Source: Sporocytophaga myxococcoides DSM 11118 | Lineage (GTDB): Bacteria > Bacteroidota > Bacteroidia > Cytophagales > Cytophagaceae | Reading direction: 5' to 3' | Assembly: GCF_000426725.1 (NCBI RefSeq) | Contig: NZ_AUFX01000010.1 | Coordinates: forward strand, 1-64,000 | DNA length: 64,000 bases | Part shown: one piece after another, positions 47,407 to 56,745 of the stretch | Layout: each line of letters begins with the position of its first letter | How positions within the stretch are numbered: position 1 is the first letter of the stretch | Translations under genes and position numbers: made by a program | Notes under the pieces: generated by a model | What the model was told of the DNA's origin: nothing | Databases searched by the model: none | The model's input: only the letters and a program-made list of their open reading frames with translations

Positions 47407-47443
47407 ATCCCTGCAATAGATTCTCTTCTTGCAGGGATTTTTT
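47407..47443 (+). terminator. Intrinsic terminator after cynS
   Basis: A perfect 9-bp stem (ATCCCTGCA / TGCAGGGAT) with a 14-nt loop is followed by a run of T. Confidence 0.85.
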
Positions 47444-47555
47444 CAATGAAATAACTTAAAATCACTCTTTGCACCACGCTTAACACCATCTTAACATTAA
47501 GGTAATAATTAGGAAATAATATTGTATCTGACAATGAATAACTTGTTCAGCATAC

Positions 47556-49208
47556 ATGAAAAGATTTACTATATTCTTTTTTTACATACTTTTTCAAATA
47601 TCAAATAATCATTTACAAGCTTCTTCATCGCACGACATTCATGACGAGAAGATAGAAGAATTACTAAAACAAGCCCAGGAATTATTACCTGCCAAACCTG
47701 ATTCTTCGGTCTTAATTGCCGATTTGATCCTTGAATTATCAAAACAGGAGAACTATAAAAAAGGACAAGCAAAGGCTCATCAGCTTATAGGATCTGTCTT
47801 TTACCATCAAAGCGTATACCATGAAGCGCTCATACATCTCCAGCAGGCTGAAGTTTTATTAAAAGATATTGGCAATGAATCCGGAATAGCTGAGAATCAT
47901 GGGCAGCTTGGATTGCTATACGCAACTATCAAACAACCAGAGCTTGCACATAAATATCAGGAAGAAGCTTTAAAAATATATGAAAAGCTTGGAGATAAAA
48001 AGGGACTTGCTTATGCATATGGAAACCTTGGTAGATTATATGAAAAGAAACAGCAATACGTACAGGCAATCAATTATCAGGAGAAAGCACTTAATTTTTA
48101 TACTGAAATAAATGATTCTTCAGGTCTAGCCACGATAATGGAAAACATAGGTAGTATTTATGAAGACAAGGAGATGTTTAAAATTGCCCATTCATTCTTC
48201 ATGAAGTCACTCCATTTGTCAGCTAAAAACAAAGACAGCTTGTTAATGGCTATCAACCTTAACAACATAGCTGACATTTATCGTAAAACCGGTATTTATG
48301 ATTCTGCCATACATTACACCAATCGATCACTACAAATTTCAATCAATATTAAAGACAAATACCAGATTAGCAGCGCATATAAAGATCTAAGTAAAATATA
48401 TTCTGGACTTAAAGACTACCACAATGCCTATAAGAATCTTGAGCTCGGAAGAACTATCTATGAAGACATCTATAAATCCGAAACTGCCCGTCAGGTGTCG
48501 CTTATGCAGAGCCTGTTCCAGATGGAGCGCAAAAACAGTGAAATACAAAAGTTAGAGCATGACAAGAAGTTCAATTATCTAATCAAATCAATACTGACGG
48601 CCGGTCTATTCATAGTAGTTCTTATAGGAGCCCTAATAATAAGCAGACAGAAAAACAGATTACTAAACAAAGAAAAACAATTAAAGTCTGACAAAGAACA
48701 GTTTGAAGCTCATACAAGCAGGATGAACAATGCGCTTGAAACAATCAACATAAAACGGCAACAATTGCAAACTGAGCTTGACACAAAGGCTAAATCACTG
48801 ACAGCACACACATTACATATTATAGGAAAAAACAAAATGCTGGAAGAAATCAGAGAGATGCTGAATTTAACGATTAAAGAAGAGCCTAAAGTTCAAAAAA
48901 GGAATTTGAAAAAGCTCATTAAACAGATAGATCAGAGCTTCATTCAAGATAAAGACTGGACAGATTTCAGAACAATATTTGAACAAGTTCATCAGGATTT
49001 TTTTATTAAACTTCAACAAATAAACTCTGACCTCACTCCTGCTGATTTAAGATTAGCAGCTTTGATTAAACTCAACTTACCTTCAAAAGATATTGCAACT
49101 ACACTTGGTATTTCACAGGATAGTCTAAGAATTGCTCGATACAGACTCAGAAAAAAAATGAATTTATCAGAAGGTGAAAACCTCATTAATTTTATTCTTA
49201 ATCTTTAA
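47556..49208 (+). CDS. Membrane-anchored TPR protein with C-terminal HTH
   Basis: This 550-aa protein has a signal peptide (1-23), tetratricopeptide repeats (about 60-310; for example HKYQEEALKIYEKLGDKKGLAYAYGNLGRLYEKK), one transmembrane helix at about 340-362 (SILTAGLFIVVLIGALII) and a coiled coil (about 365-430). A LuxR-like helix-turn-helix ends the protein (about 490-550: DLTPADLRLAALIKLNLPSKDIATTLGIS). This layout, with sensor TPRs outside and a DNA-binding domain inside, is common in Bacteroidota. The phytase cluster begins 200 nt downstream on the same strand and is a possible target. Confidence 0.85.
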   Translation: MKRFTIFFFYILFQISNNHLQASSSHDIHDEKIEELLKQAQELLPAKPDSSVLIADLILELSKQENYKKGQAKAHQLIGSVFYHQSVYHEALIHLQQAEVLLKDIGNESGIAENHGQLGLLYATIKQPELAHKYQEEALKIYEKLGDKKGLAYAYGNLGRLYEKKQQYVQAINYQEKALNFYTEINDSSGLATIMENIGSIYEDKEMFKIAHSFFMKSLHLSAKNKDSLLMAINLNNIADIYRKTGIYDSAIHYTNRSLQISINIKDKYQISSAYKDLSKIYSGLKDYHNAYKNLELGRTIYEDIYKSETARQVSLMQSLFQMERKNSEIQKLEHDKKFNYLIKSILTAGLFIVVLIGALIISRQKNRLLNKEKQLKSDKEQFEAHTSRMNNALETINIKRQQLQTELDTKAKSLTAHTLHIIGKNKMLEEIREMLNLTIKEEPKVQKRNLKKLIKQIDQSFIQDKDWTDFRTIFEQVHQDFFIKLQQINSDLTPADLRLAALIKLNLPSKDIATTLGISQDSLRIARYRLRKKMNLSEGENLINFILNL

Positions 49209-49345
49209 AGAACATAGATATAACAATTCGGTAACACTTTACATCTCACTGAACTATAACTATTTAACCATTAAAACTACAGCTTTGTTGCCCTTCTGTT
49301 AACGCCGTCACACAGCAATGTTGCCCAAATGTATACATCAAAATA

Positions 49346-49376
49346 TTGCAGCCCCTGCCCTGTTAAATTAACCTTG
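49346..49376 (+). promoter_or_regulatory. Candidate promoter of the phytase cluster
   Basis: TTG (49346-49348), a 20-nt spacer and TAACCTTG (49369-49376), seven of eight bases of the consensus when TAnnTTTG is read with one mismatch. Transcription would begin near 49382, so a start codon at 49379 would be untranscribed. This favours the ATG at 49409. Confidence 0.45.
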
Positions 49377-49408
49377 CAGTGAAATTTTTAAAAACACAAA
49401 AGGATTCT

Positions 49409-50542
49409 ATGCAAAAGCTTTTGAACTGGAGTTTAATAATGATTCTCCTTTCATCTTGTAATACTTCACAAACCCTTAATGAAAAAACTCCTGAACAAGC
49501 TATTGTTAGCGATTCAGTTTTAAAACCACTTTATATCACTGAAGCTGTTCAATTTGATTCGGATGATCCTGCCATCTGGATTAATAAAGATAATCCTGCC
49601 CAAAGCTTTATTATAGGAACAGATAAAGATGAAGATGGTGCTCTTTATACATTTGATCTTAAAGGAAGAATCCTGAGCAATAAAGTCATTAAAGGCTTAA
49701 AGCGCCCTAACAATGTGGACATTGAATATGGCCTCCCAATTAAGGGAATAGCAACAGATATTGCAGTAGTCACTGAAAGATTTACTCATAACTTAAGAAT
49801 CTATGCACTTCCTTCAATGACACCAGTCGATGGTGGTGGCATATCTGTATTCGAAGGAGAAACTGCTCCTGAAAGCAGGGATTTGATGGGGACCTCCTTA
49901 TATAAAGATCCTGTTACCTCTAAAATATTTGCAATTGTTGGCAGAAAGACCGGAACAGATGGAAACTATCTGTGGCAGTATGAGCTTTGGTCTGACGATC
50001 ATGGAATAGTTAAAGCATCACTTGTTAGAAAATTCGGATCCTACAGCGGCAATAAAGAGATTGAAGCAATTGCTGTAGATGATGAGCTTGGATATGTATA
50101 TTATTCTGATGAAGGCGTAGGCGTTCGGAAATATTATGCAAACCCTGCAAAAGGCAATAAAGAGCTCTCACTGTTTGCTACAAATGGTTTTGCAGCTGAC
50201 CATGAAGGTATCTCTATTTATAAAACCAGTGATAAAGAAGGTTATATACTGGTTTCTGACCAAGGAGCAAATAAATTTCAGATCTACTCAAGAGAAGGTA
50301 GTCCCTCCAATCCCAATGAACACAAGCATTTAAAAACCATCTCGGTAACTGCTATGGAAAGTGATGGCTCTGAAATCACTAGTGTGCCATTAAATCATGA
50401 GTTTAAATCCGGTCTGTTTGTGGTGATGTCAACTGACAAAACTTTTCATTATTACCGTTGGGAAGACATCGCAGGAAATGATCTTAAATCATCTCCTGAT
50501 AAGACTTATATGAAGGAATCCATATCACTCAAAAGAAAATAA
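49409..50542 (+). CDS. Beta-propeller phytase (3-phytase family), lipoprotein
   Basis: The product is about 377 aa from the ATG at 49409; a GTG at 49379 would give 387 aa. I prefer the ATG because it gives a clean lipoprotein signal (basic start, hydrophobic run, LLSSC) and has AAAGGA 6 nt upstream. The mature enzyme shows the beta-propeller phytase signature: DSDDPAIWINKDNPAQSFIIGTDK near the start, then VDIEYG, GTSLYKDP, EIEAIAVDDELGYVYYSDEGVG and DHEGISIY with a later SDQG. These acidic residues bind Ca2+ and phosphate. It should release phosphate from phytate at the cell surface. A TonB-dependent receptor follows 41 nt downstream. Confidence 0.92.
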   Translation: MQKLLNWSLIMILLSSCNTSQTLNEKTPEQAIVSDSVLKPLYITEAVQFDSDDPAIWINKDNPAQSFIIGTDKDEDGALYTFDLKGRILSNKVIKGLKRPNNVDIEYGLPIKGIATDIAVVTERFTHNLRIYALPSMTPVDGGGISVFEGETAPESRDLMGTSLYKDPVTSKIFAIVGRKTGTDGNYLWQYELWSDDHGIVKASLVRKFGSYSGNKEIEAIAVDDELGYVYYSDEGVGVRKYYANPAKGNKELSLFATNGFAADHEGISIYKTSDKEGYILVSDQGANKFQIYSREGSPSNPNEHKHLKTISVTAMESDGSEITSVPLNHEFKSGLFVVMSTDKTFHYYRWEDIAGNDLKSSPDKTYMKESISLKRK

Positions 50543-50583
50543 TTAACTATTAAAACCTCTTCAGAAGATTCAAATATTAACTG

Positions 50584-53379
50584 ATGAAACAGATTATATA
50601 CTTCAGAAATATCTTATCAATGACGATAGTCTGCTTGTTGGGTACTGGTTATTCTGAAGCAGCTACACTTAAAGGTAAAATCAACGGACCAGCCAAGGAA
50701 CCACTTACTGGTGCTCAGATTTCAATACCAGGTCTTCAGGCTGGAACCATTGCCGGTCTGGATGGCTCATTCCATCTTAATGATATTCCTGTTGGCATAC
50801 ATGAAGTTCGTATCTCATTCATTGGCTTTAAAGAAATCGTTGAGACCATTGAAATTAAAGAGGAAAACGAAACAATGATCAAATCGTTTCTTATGGAGGC
50901 TCATCTTCAGGAACTCAAAGAAGTAGTCGTTACTGCATATACGGACAAAGGCACTGACACAGAAGCCAGAAGCATTGAAAAGAAGGCTGCGCAAACGATG
51001 AATGTTGTTTCTGCTAAAACTATTGCCCTCTCTCCTGATATCACTGTCGCCAATGTGATCCAGCGTGTTTCAGGTTTATCATCTGAAAGAAGTAGCAACG
51101 GAGATCCTCAGTATGCTATAGTAAGAGGTATGGACAAAAGGTATAGTTATACTCTTGTAAACGGGTTAAAAATTCCCAGTCCTGAAAATAAAAACAGATA
51201 TGTCCCTTTAGACATCTTTCCTGCCAATCTCCTTGAAAGACTTGAAGTATATAAGAGTCTTACAGCTGACCAGGAAGGTGATGCCATCGCCGGAGGTATC
51301 AACATGGTTATGAAGAGCGCTCCTGAAACCTTTGAAGTAAAAGGAGATTTTCAAACAGGTTATAACTACATTAATAAGATACAGGGCTTTCAGACATATA
51401 ATGCTTCAGTTATCCAGAAGCTTTCTCCAAGAGAATTATATGGATCAGACTATCAGGCACAGCCATTGGACTTTACAATTAAAAATCTGGAAACTCAAAA
51501 GATAAATCCGCTACCTGACTTTAATGGTTCTTTGTCTGCAGGGAGTCGCTTATTCAATAAACGCCTGGGGTTAATGATAGGACTTAGTGGGCTAAACTCC
51601 TATCGTGGTACTAAAAGTACCTGGTTTGATGTTGCCACAGATCGCTTTGGCTCCAACAAGCCAGCCCTTCAGAGCATGCAGGAAAGGAATTACAGCACCC
51701 GACAATTCCGAACCGGGATACATGGACGAATAGATTTCAGAATTAATGAGAATCATAAAATAGAGAACTACACTGGGTTCTATAACCTTAATCTTTTCGA
51801 AGTAAGAGATATCAGGCAAACGATGCTTGATGGAAGAAACTATGATGACAAAGCAGGAAATGCAATTCTTGCATACAAGACCAGAGTAAAAACTACTTAT
51901 CAGAAAATTTTCATTACCAATTTCCAGGGAAATCATAAGCTCTCAAAATCATTCAAAGTTCATTGGTCAATAGCGCTTTCCCAGGCCAATATGGAGCGTC
52001 CGGACAACGCTACATTTCTGAGAAACGGAGAACTAAAAAACTTTGTTGAACAACCGCAAAATATAGAAAGAGGGAATTCAAGAAGGTGGGAACACAATCA
52101 GGATAAAGATATAACAGGTTACCTTAATCTTATTTATCAGTCTGAGAAATGGGAGAAAACATTACTTAAAACAGGTATGATGTTCCGCAATAAAAACAGA
52201 GATAACTATTTTAACAAATACACATTCGATCCAAGTCCAAGTTTACAATTGCAAGGAAAGGATTGGAATAGCTATTCCGATGTTCAATGGGATCTTATAA
52301 ATCCTGCAGGAAGCACATCAGATGAACTTAATTACAAAGCAAGAGAAAACATTACTGCCTGTTATTTCCTTGTTAAAACTGAAGTATTAAATACTGAAGT
52401 GAATGTTGGTATCAGAGTTGAAAACACCTATCAGGGCTATACATTAAAGAATCCTAAAGAAAATCAGACCGCCGATAGTTCGCAGCAATATATAGATGTA
52501 TCACCAAGCCTAAGTTTAAAATATAAAATCTCTCCAATTCAGAACCTGAGGTTCACTTATTACAAAGCTATATCAAGGCCAAGTTTCTTTGAGATCGTCC
52601 CTTATCAGCTTGAAGATGACGATTATAAAGAGGCTGGAAATCCAGGACTACAGAGAGTAAAAGCAGATAATATAGATCTTCGTTGGGAATTCTTCCCTTC
52701 TCCTTCAGAACAGATACTTATAGGTGGTTTTTATAAAAAGATTAAAGACCCGATAGAATATGCTCTGATAAGAAGCGGGATCAACAATGCTCCTATGATT
52801 GTCCCGGGTAACTATGGTACTGCTTTTAATACAGGTATAGAAGTAGATTTCACAAAGTATTTTAATAAAATAGGTATCAGAGGTAATTATACTTTTACTC
52901 ATTCACAGATCAATACTCTCAAAGCTTTAAGAACAAGGGAGAACCCTGCAGCCCCTGCGAGTAATCTTATACTGACGAATGTTATGCAGAAAAGAACATT
53001 GCAAGGACAAGCCAAACATATTGCAAACATCTCCCTGCTTTTCAAAGATCTGAAGCACGGTATCGAAGCGCAACTTGCAGGAATATATACTGGAGAAAGA
53101 CTTGAAGTCATCTCTCCTTTTCTTGACAATGATATGTATGCTAAGCCAGTCTTTCAGCTAGATTTTTCATTAGAGAAAAAATTATGGAAGAAGCTGGAAG
53201 TCCTTTTGAAAATTAACAACCTTCTTAATTCGCCTTATGAAGTATATATCAAGAAGCCAGTGTACAAAGATGAAGGAAGCACACTTAATTATCCAATGCA
53301 GATTTCATCCACAAAGACTCTTGTAAGAAAAGATCAGTTCTACCAATCATTCCGATTAGGTTTAAGATTCGAATTTTAA
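50584..53379 (+). CDS. TonB-dependent receptor of the phytase cluster
   Basis: This 931-aa protein has a signal peptide (about 1-26), a CarboxypepD_reg-like domain (about 28-115: LKGKINGPAKEPLTGAQISIPG..AGTIAGLDGSFHLNDIPVG), a plug (about 125-240: VVSAKTIALSPDITVANVIQRVSGL, YAIVRGMDKRYSYTLVNGL, GGINMVMKS) and a beta-barrel ending in an aromatic strand (YQSFRLGLRFEF). It moves a substrate across the outer membrane using TonB energy. Lying between phytase and a surface beta-helix protein, it is a candidate for phytate, inositol-phosphate or metal-phytate uptake. The substrate is inferred only from context. Confidence 0.92.
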   Translation: MKQIIYFRNILSMTIVCLLGTGYSEAATLKGKINGPAKEPLTGAQISIPGLQAGTIAGLDGSFHLNDIPVGIHEVRISFIGFKEIVETIEIKEENETMIKSFLMEAHLQELKEVVVTAYTDKGTDTEARSIEKKAAQTMNVVSAKTIALSPDITVANVIQRVSGLSSERSSNGDPQYAIVRGMDKRYSYTLVNGLKIPSPENKNRYVPLDIFPANLLERLEVYKSLTADQEGDAIAGGINMVMKSAPETFEVKGDFQTGYNYINKIQGFQTYNASVIQKLSPRELYGSDYQAQPLDFTIKNLETQKINPLPDFNGSLSAGSRLFNKRLGLMIGLSGLNSYRGTKSTWFDVATDRFGSNKPALQSMQERNYSTRQFRTGIHGRIDFRINENHKIENYTGFYNLNLFEVRDIRQTMLDGRNYDDKAGNAILAYKTRVKTTYQKIFITNFQGNHKLSKSFKVHWSIALSQANMERPDNATFLRNGELKNFVEQPQNIERGNSRRWEHNQDKDITGYLNLIYQSEKWEKTLLKTGMMFRNKNRDNYFNKYTFDPSPSLQLQGKDWNSYSDVQWDLINPAGSTSDELNYKARENITACYFLVKTEVLNTEVNVGIRVENTYQGYTLKNPKENQTADSSQQYIDVSPSLSLKYKISPIQNLRFTYYKAISRPSFFEIVPYQLEDDDYKEAGNPGLQRVKADNIDLRWEFFPSPSEQILIGGFYKKIKDPIEYALIRSGINNAPMIVPGNYGTAFNTGIEVDFTKYFNKIGIRGNYTFTHSQINTLKALRTRENPAAPASNLILTNVMQKRTLQGQAKHIANISLLFKDLKHGIEAQLAGIYTGERLEVISPFLDNDMYAKPVFQLDFSLEKKLWKKLEVLLKINNLLNSPYEVYIKKPVYKDEGSTLNYPMQISSTKTLVRKDQFYQSFRLGLRFEF

Positions 53380-53420
53380 CAAAAAAAATAACATAAACCA
53401 TTCACTCAAAAGTTAACAAA

Positions 53421-55004
53421 ATGAAAAGAGTAACACATTATCTTTTAATGCTTACGGCAGCGCTATTTATTTTTGTTGCATGTAAGAAGGAGGAAAAAGT
53501 AAACCCTACACCTCCTCAGATTTCATCAGATGTTTCCATGCTTGCGGCAAAGTTCGGAGAAACTAAAACGATCACCATCTCCCTATCAGCAGCAGGAAAG
53601 ATAAAAGACGTTTCGGCAACAACAACAATTGGAACATTAAAAACTTCCAATCTTACAGGCATAGGCGCACCTACTGGTACTGTTACTATTACCTTCAATG
53701 CTCCATATGAAGAAGGAACTGGCAAAATAACAGTTATCGCTTCTGACCAAAATGGACTTACAAAGACTTCAGAAATAGATGTAACTGTTTCAGCAGCAGC
53801 ACCGGTAGAATTGACAGCCGGAGATGTTGAAGGTGTATGGGGACCAAACATGACTTATATCATTCGTGGAAATATTAAAATCCCTAAAGGAAAATCTCTG
53901 ACAATTAAAGAAGGAGTAACTGTAATCGTTGAAGGTGATGGTACGCAAGCCAACAGTCCTGAAATTGCTGTATACGGTAAACTATACAGTTATGGAACAG
54001 GGCAAAAACCAGTTCTAATAACTGTAGCTGAAAGCAAAAGAACAGAAGCAAATATTTTTGCAGGTTTATGGGGTGGAATATGCGGAGTCGAAGATGTAGA
54101 AGAAATAGCTATCATCTACACCAGAATAGAGTATGCAGGTGCTCCGGCTCCCGCTAACAGTCCAATGGTAACAACAGGGGAAGTTGAAGAAGGAGATCCC
54201 AGATATAGCATATACTTTAATAACCCTAACGGGAAGTTTGTAATGATGCATTCTACCATCGCCAATTCCAAAGATGATGGAATGAGAATTAATCAGGGAC
54301 AATTGCTTGTGGCTTACAATACTTATATCAACACAGGTAAAACAGGTGGAGAAGCTTTAAATGTAAAGAGTGGATGTATTGGAGATGTTGCATTTAATAC
54401 TATGATTAGTGCAGCTACCAATGGGTTAAAATGCTCTAACTCTGACGACAGATCACCTCAGACTGATGTAAACATTTACAATAATACTATAGTAAATTCA
54501 GGATGGAGACAAACTAAATCAGGTCGTGGTGGATCTGTAAATCTTGAAAAAGGCGGCAGAGGAAAAGTATATAACAACATGATTGTGAACTGTCGTTATG
54601 GAGTTCGTTTCCCTAAGTCTCCGGACAATCCTGATATTGTAAACTCTTATGCAGGATACAACTATTATTTCGGAAACAGTGTAGATATCGCAGGTCAGTT
54701 TTATCCATCAACGGGTTCATTGATTAAGGGTGACTTAGAAACTGCTAATGATGTATCAGGAAATGCGAATGAAAACGATCCTAAATTTGTTAATTTCAAC
54801 ATATCAGGGTTTGATTCAGAAGCCGCTAAAAATTCTGATAACATTAAAGACCCAGGAACATTCAACCTTAAGCTGCAAGCTGGTTCTCCGGCTTTAGGAA
54901 AAGGTAAAACAGGATTTTCTTCAAGGCTATCATCTTTGACAATAGATGGAGAAACATATTCGGCACCTGCACCTTCTTCATTTATAGGATCGTCAGGAAA
55001 TTAA
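53421..55004 (+). CDS. Right-handed parallel beta-helix lipoprotein
   Basis: This 527-aa protein has a lipoprotein signal (Cys21, FVAC). An Ig-like segment covers about 30-130. Repeated short beta strands of the parallel beta-helix type follow (TYIIRGNIKIPKGKSLTIKEGVTVIVEGDG, GLWGGICGVEDVEEIAIIYTRIEYAG, NTYINTGKTGGEALNVKSGC, NIYNNTIVNSGW). It is a probable surface-exposed binding or degrading partner of the TonB-dependent receptor, whose gene ends 41 nt upstream. No catalytic motif is clear. A terminator-like hairpin follows its stop. Confidence 0.85.
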   Translation: MKRVTHYLLMLTAALFIFVACKKEEKVNPTPPQISSDVSMLAAKFGETKTITISLSAAGKIKDVSATTTIGTLKTSNLTGIGAPTGTVTITFNAPYEEGTGKITVIASDQNGLTKTSEIDVTVSAAAPVELTAGDVEGVWGPNMTYIIRGNIKIPKGKSLTIKEGVTVIVEGDGTQANSPEIAVYGKLYSYGTGQKPVLITVAESKRTEANIFAGLWGGICGVEDVEEIAIIYTRIEYAGAPAPANSPMVTTGEVEEGDPRYSIYFNNPNGKFVMMHSTIANSKDDGMRINQGQLLVAYNTYINTGKTGGEALNVKSGCIGDVAFNTMISAATNGLKCSNSDDRSPQTDVNIYNNTIVNSGWRQTKSGRGGSVNLEKGGRGKVYNNMIVNCRYGVRFPKSPDNPDIVNSYAGYNYYFGNSVDIAGQFYPSTGSLIKGDLETANDVSGNANENDPKFVNFNISGFDSEAAKNSDNIKDPGTFNLKLQAGSPALGKGKTGFSSRLSSLTIDGETYSAPAPSSFIGSSGN

Positions 55005-55019
55005 TCTTTAACTATTGCA

Positions 55020-55054
55020 AACAGCTCTGCACTGATAGTGACAGAACTGTTTTT
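55020..55054 (+). terminator. Probable terminator after the beta-helix gene
   Basis: AACAGCTCTG pairs with CAGAACTGTT (one mismatch) over a 12-nt loop and is followed by TTTT. It suggests that the phosphatase gene downstream may have a separate promoter. Confidence 0.6.
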
Positions 55055-55182
55055 ATATTAAAGACCTTGCCTTAACTCCTTCTTCTGAAGGTGGTATCCT
55101 ATCCGCATTCACTGATCTTTTCATATCTTTGATAGATTTCAAATTCATATTTAACCAACTTATAATAAACCAGTAATTTTCA

Positions 55183-56148
55183 ATGCACTTTAAAATCAAT
55201 TCAAATTCCTTACTTAAAAAAGTTCTACTAATCCATTTCGTTTTATTATCAATATTTCCCTCAACATGCTTTGCACAAGTAAAAAAATCCGATAAGATTC
55301 CTCTTGAATCCAATTCTATTCGCTTCTTCTTTATAGGTGACTGGGGAAGGAATGGAGAACACAATCAGCAGGAAGTGGCGGATCAAATGGGAAAGACAGG
55401 AGAAACATTTGATCCCAAATTTATTATTTCTGCGGGAGATAATTTCTACTGCTGTGGGGTGGCAAGCACCGAAGATCCACAGTGGAAATATTCTTATGAA
55501 GATGTATACAGAGCTCATTCTCTTAATATTCCCTGGTTTCCTATTCTTGGCAACCATGACTACCTCGGTAATCCACAGGCTCAGATAGACTATTCTCAAA
55601 TCAGCAGGAGATGGAGAATGCCAGCCAGATATTACACGGTGAATACGAAAGACGTTTTATTTATTTTTCTTGACACCAATCCTTTTATCAAAAAGCATTA
55701 TAAAAAACAAGGAGAATATGCTGATGTGGCTCTTCAGGATACATTAAGACAACTTCAATGGCTGGATAGCACATTAGTCAATAGTAAAGAAAAATGGAAG
55801 ATCGTTGTGGGCCATCATCCCATATATTCCACAGGAAGCAAGCATGGCAGTACTCCTGAACTTATTCAAACATTGAAACCTATTCTAGAAAAATATCATG
55901 TTCAATTATATCTTGCCGGACATGACCATGATTTGCAATTTCAAAAACCAGCTAACAGCAGTGTAAATTATCTGATCAGCGGAGCAGGGTCAGAAGTAAG
56001 ACCTAATACTCCTGATCCGGCTATGACTAAATATGCTGCTGCAGTGGCAGGATTTATGGCATTCTCTATACTTGACAATAAACTCACTGTATATTTCATT
56101 GATAAAAAAGGAAATGTGATTTATCAAACAGAAATATTGCAGGATTAA
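55183..56148 (+). CDS. Purple acid phosphatase-type metallophosphoesterase
   Basis: This 321-aa protein has a signal peptide (cleavage near FAQ, residue 32). The metal-binding motifs of tartrate-resistant purple acid phosphatases are all present: GDWGRNG (Asp53), GDNFYC (Asp86, Tyr89), GNHDY (Asn124, His125), VVGHHPIYS (His210) and LAGHDHDLQ (His246, His248). It hydrolyses phosphate monoesters in the periplasm or outside the cell. It lies after the phytase/TonB/beta-helix genes on the same strand, so it may complete dephosphorylation of inositol phosphates released by the phytase. The 178-nt gap and the hairpin at 55020 suggest its own promoter. Confidence 0.93.
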   Translation: MHFKINSNSLLKKVLLIHFVLLSIFPSTCFAQVKKSDKIPLESNSIRFFFIGDWGRNGEHNQQEVADQMGKTGETFDPKFIISAGDNFYCCGVASTEDPQWKYSYEDVYRAHSLNIPWFPILGNHDYLGNPQAQIDYSQISRRWRMPARYYTVNTKDVLFIFLDTNPFIKKHYKKQGEYADVALQDTLRQLQWLDSTLVNSKEKWKIVVGHHPIYSTGSKHGSTPELIQTLKPILEKYHVQLYLAGHDHDLQFQKPANSSVNYLISGAGSEVRPNTPDPAMTKYAAAVAGFMAFSILDNKLTVYFIDKKGNVIYQTEILQD

Positions 56149-56241
56149 AAAATTAGGGAATTAGTGCTTTACTCCCTTATCTTAACTTCCAATTGTCCTC
56201 GTATTTTCATTTCTGTAGAGTCTATTCGCCTTATGTTCATT

Positions 56242-56538
56242 CCCACGGGAACTCCGTGGGGGCCCACCAAAGATTCGTGGAACAATCAAAATCCTCCGGA
56301 ATCTCCCACGACTGTTCCGTGGAAACATACTACTCGTTGTAAACTCCCACAGAGATTCCGTGGGCCCCCACCAAAGCTTCGTGGGGCAATCCAAATGTTC
56401 CAGAAGCTCCCACGACTCTTCTGTGGGAACATACTATTCGTTGTAAACGCCCACAGAGATTCCGTGGGGTCCCACCAAAGCTCCGTTGGGCAATCCAAAT
56501 GTTCCGGAAGCTCGCACGACTGTTTTGTGTGGGCATAT
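56242..56538. repeat. 104-bp tandem repeat made of CCCAC/GTGGG hairpins
   Basis: About 2.9 copies start at 56242, 56346 and 56450. Each unit carries three short hairpins. The first copy has CCCACGG-gaact-CCGTGGG (56242-56260), CCCAC..GTGG (56263-56280) and CCCACG..CGTGG (56305-56322). The third copy is the most decayed, with several arms broken. The array is GC-richer than its surroundings and has no plausible gene; frames stay open across it on both strands only because of the repeat. The rest of 56149-56745 holds no feature I can support. Confidence 0.85.
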
Positions 56539-56745
56539 ACCTTTATGAAACTAGAAATTTTAATACGGGAGGTAGAGTACTAATCCTAAAAAATTAGTAT
56601 GAAAGAGTAGAAACCATTATAGTTTCAGCTCTTTCATAACTTCATTTAATCATCCAGAAAGGTTCACTCAATAAACATCCTGAAAATTCAACCTTATAAA
56701 AAAACTCTGTAACAGATACTTTATAATCTTTTACAAAAACTAATT

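Noticed and set aside
55053-55364. 103-aa minus-strand frame between the beta-helix and phosphatase genes
   Set aside because: It overlaps the signal peptide and first motif of the phosphatase and has no support of its own.
56242-56538. CRISPR array
   Set aside because: The units are near-identical along their full length, with no conserved-repeat/unique-spacer alternation, and no cas gene is present in the window.
56164-56583. 139-aa plus-strand frame and three overlapping ~70-aa minus-strand frames
   Set aside because: They arise from the 104-bp repeat; repeated hairpin sequence explains the open frames on both strands.
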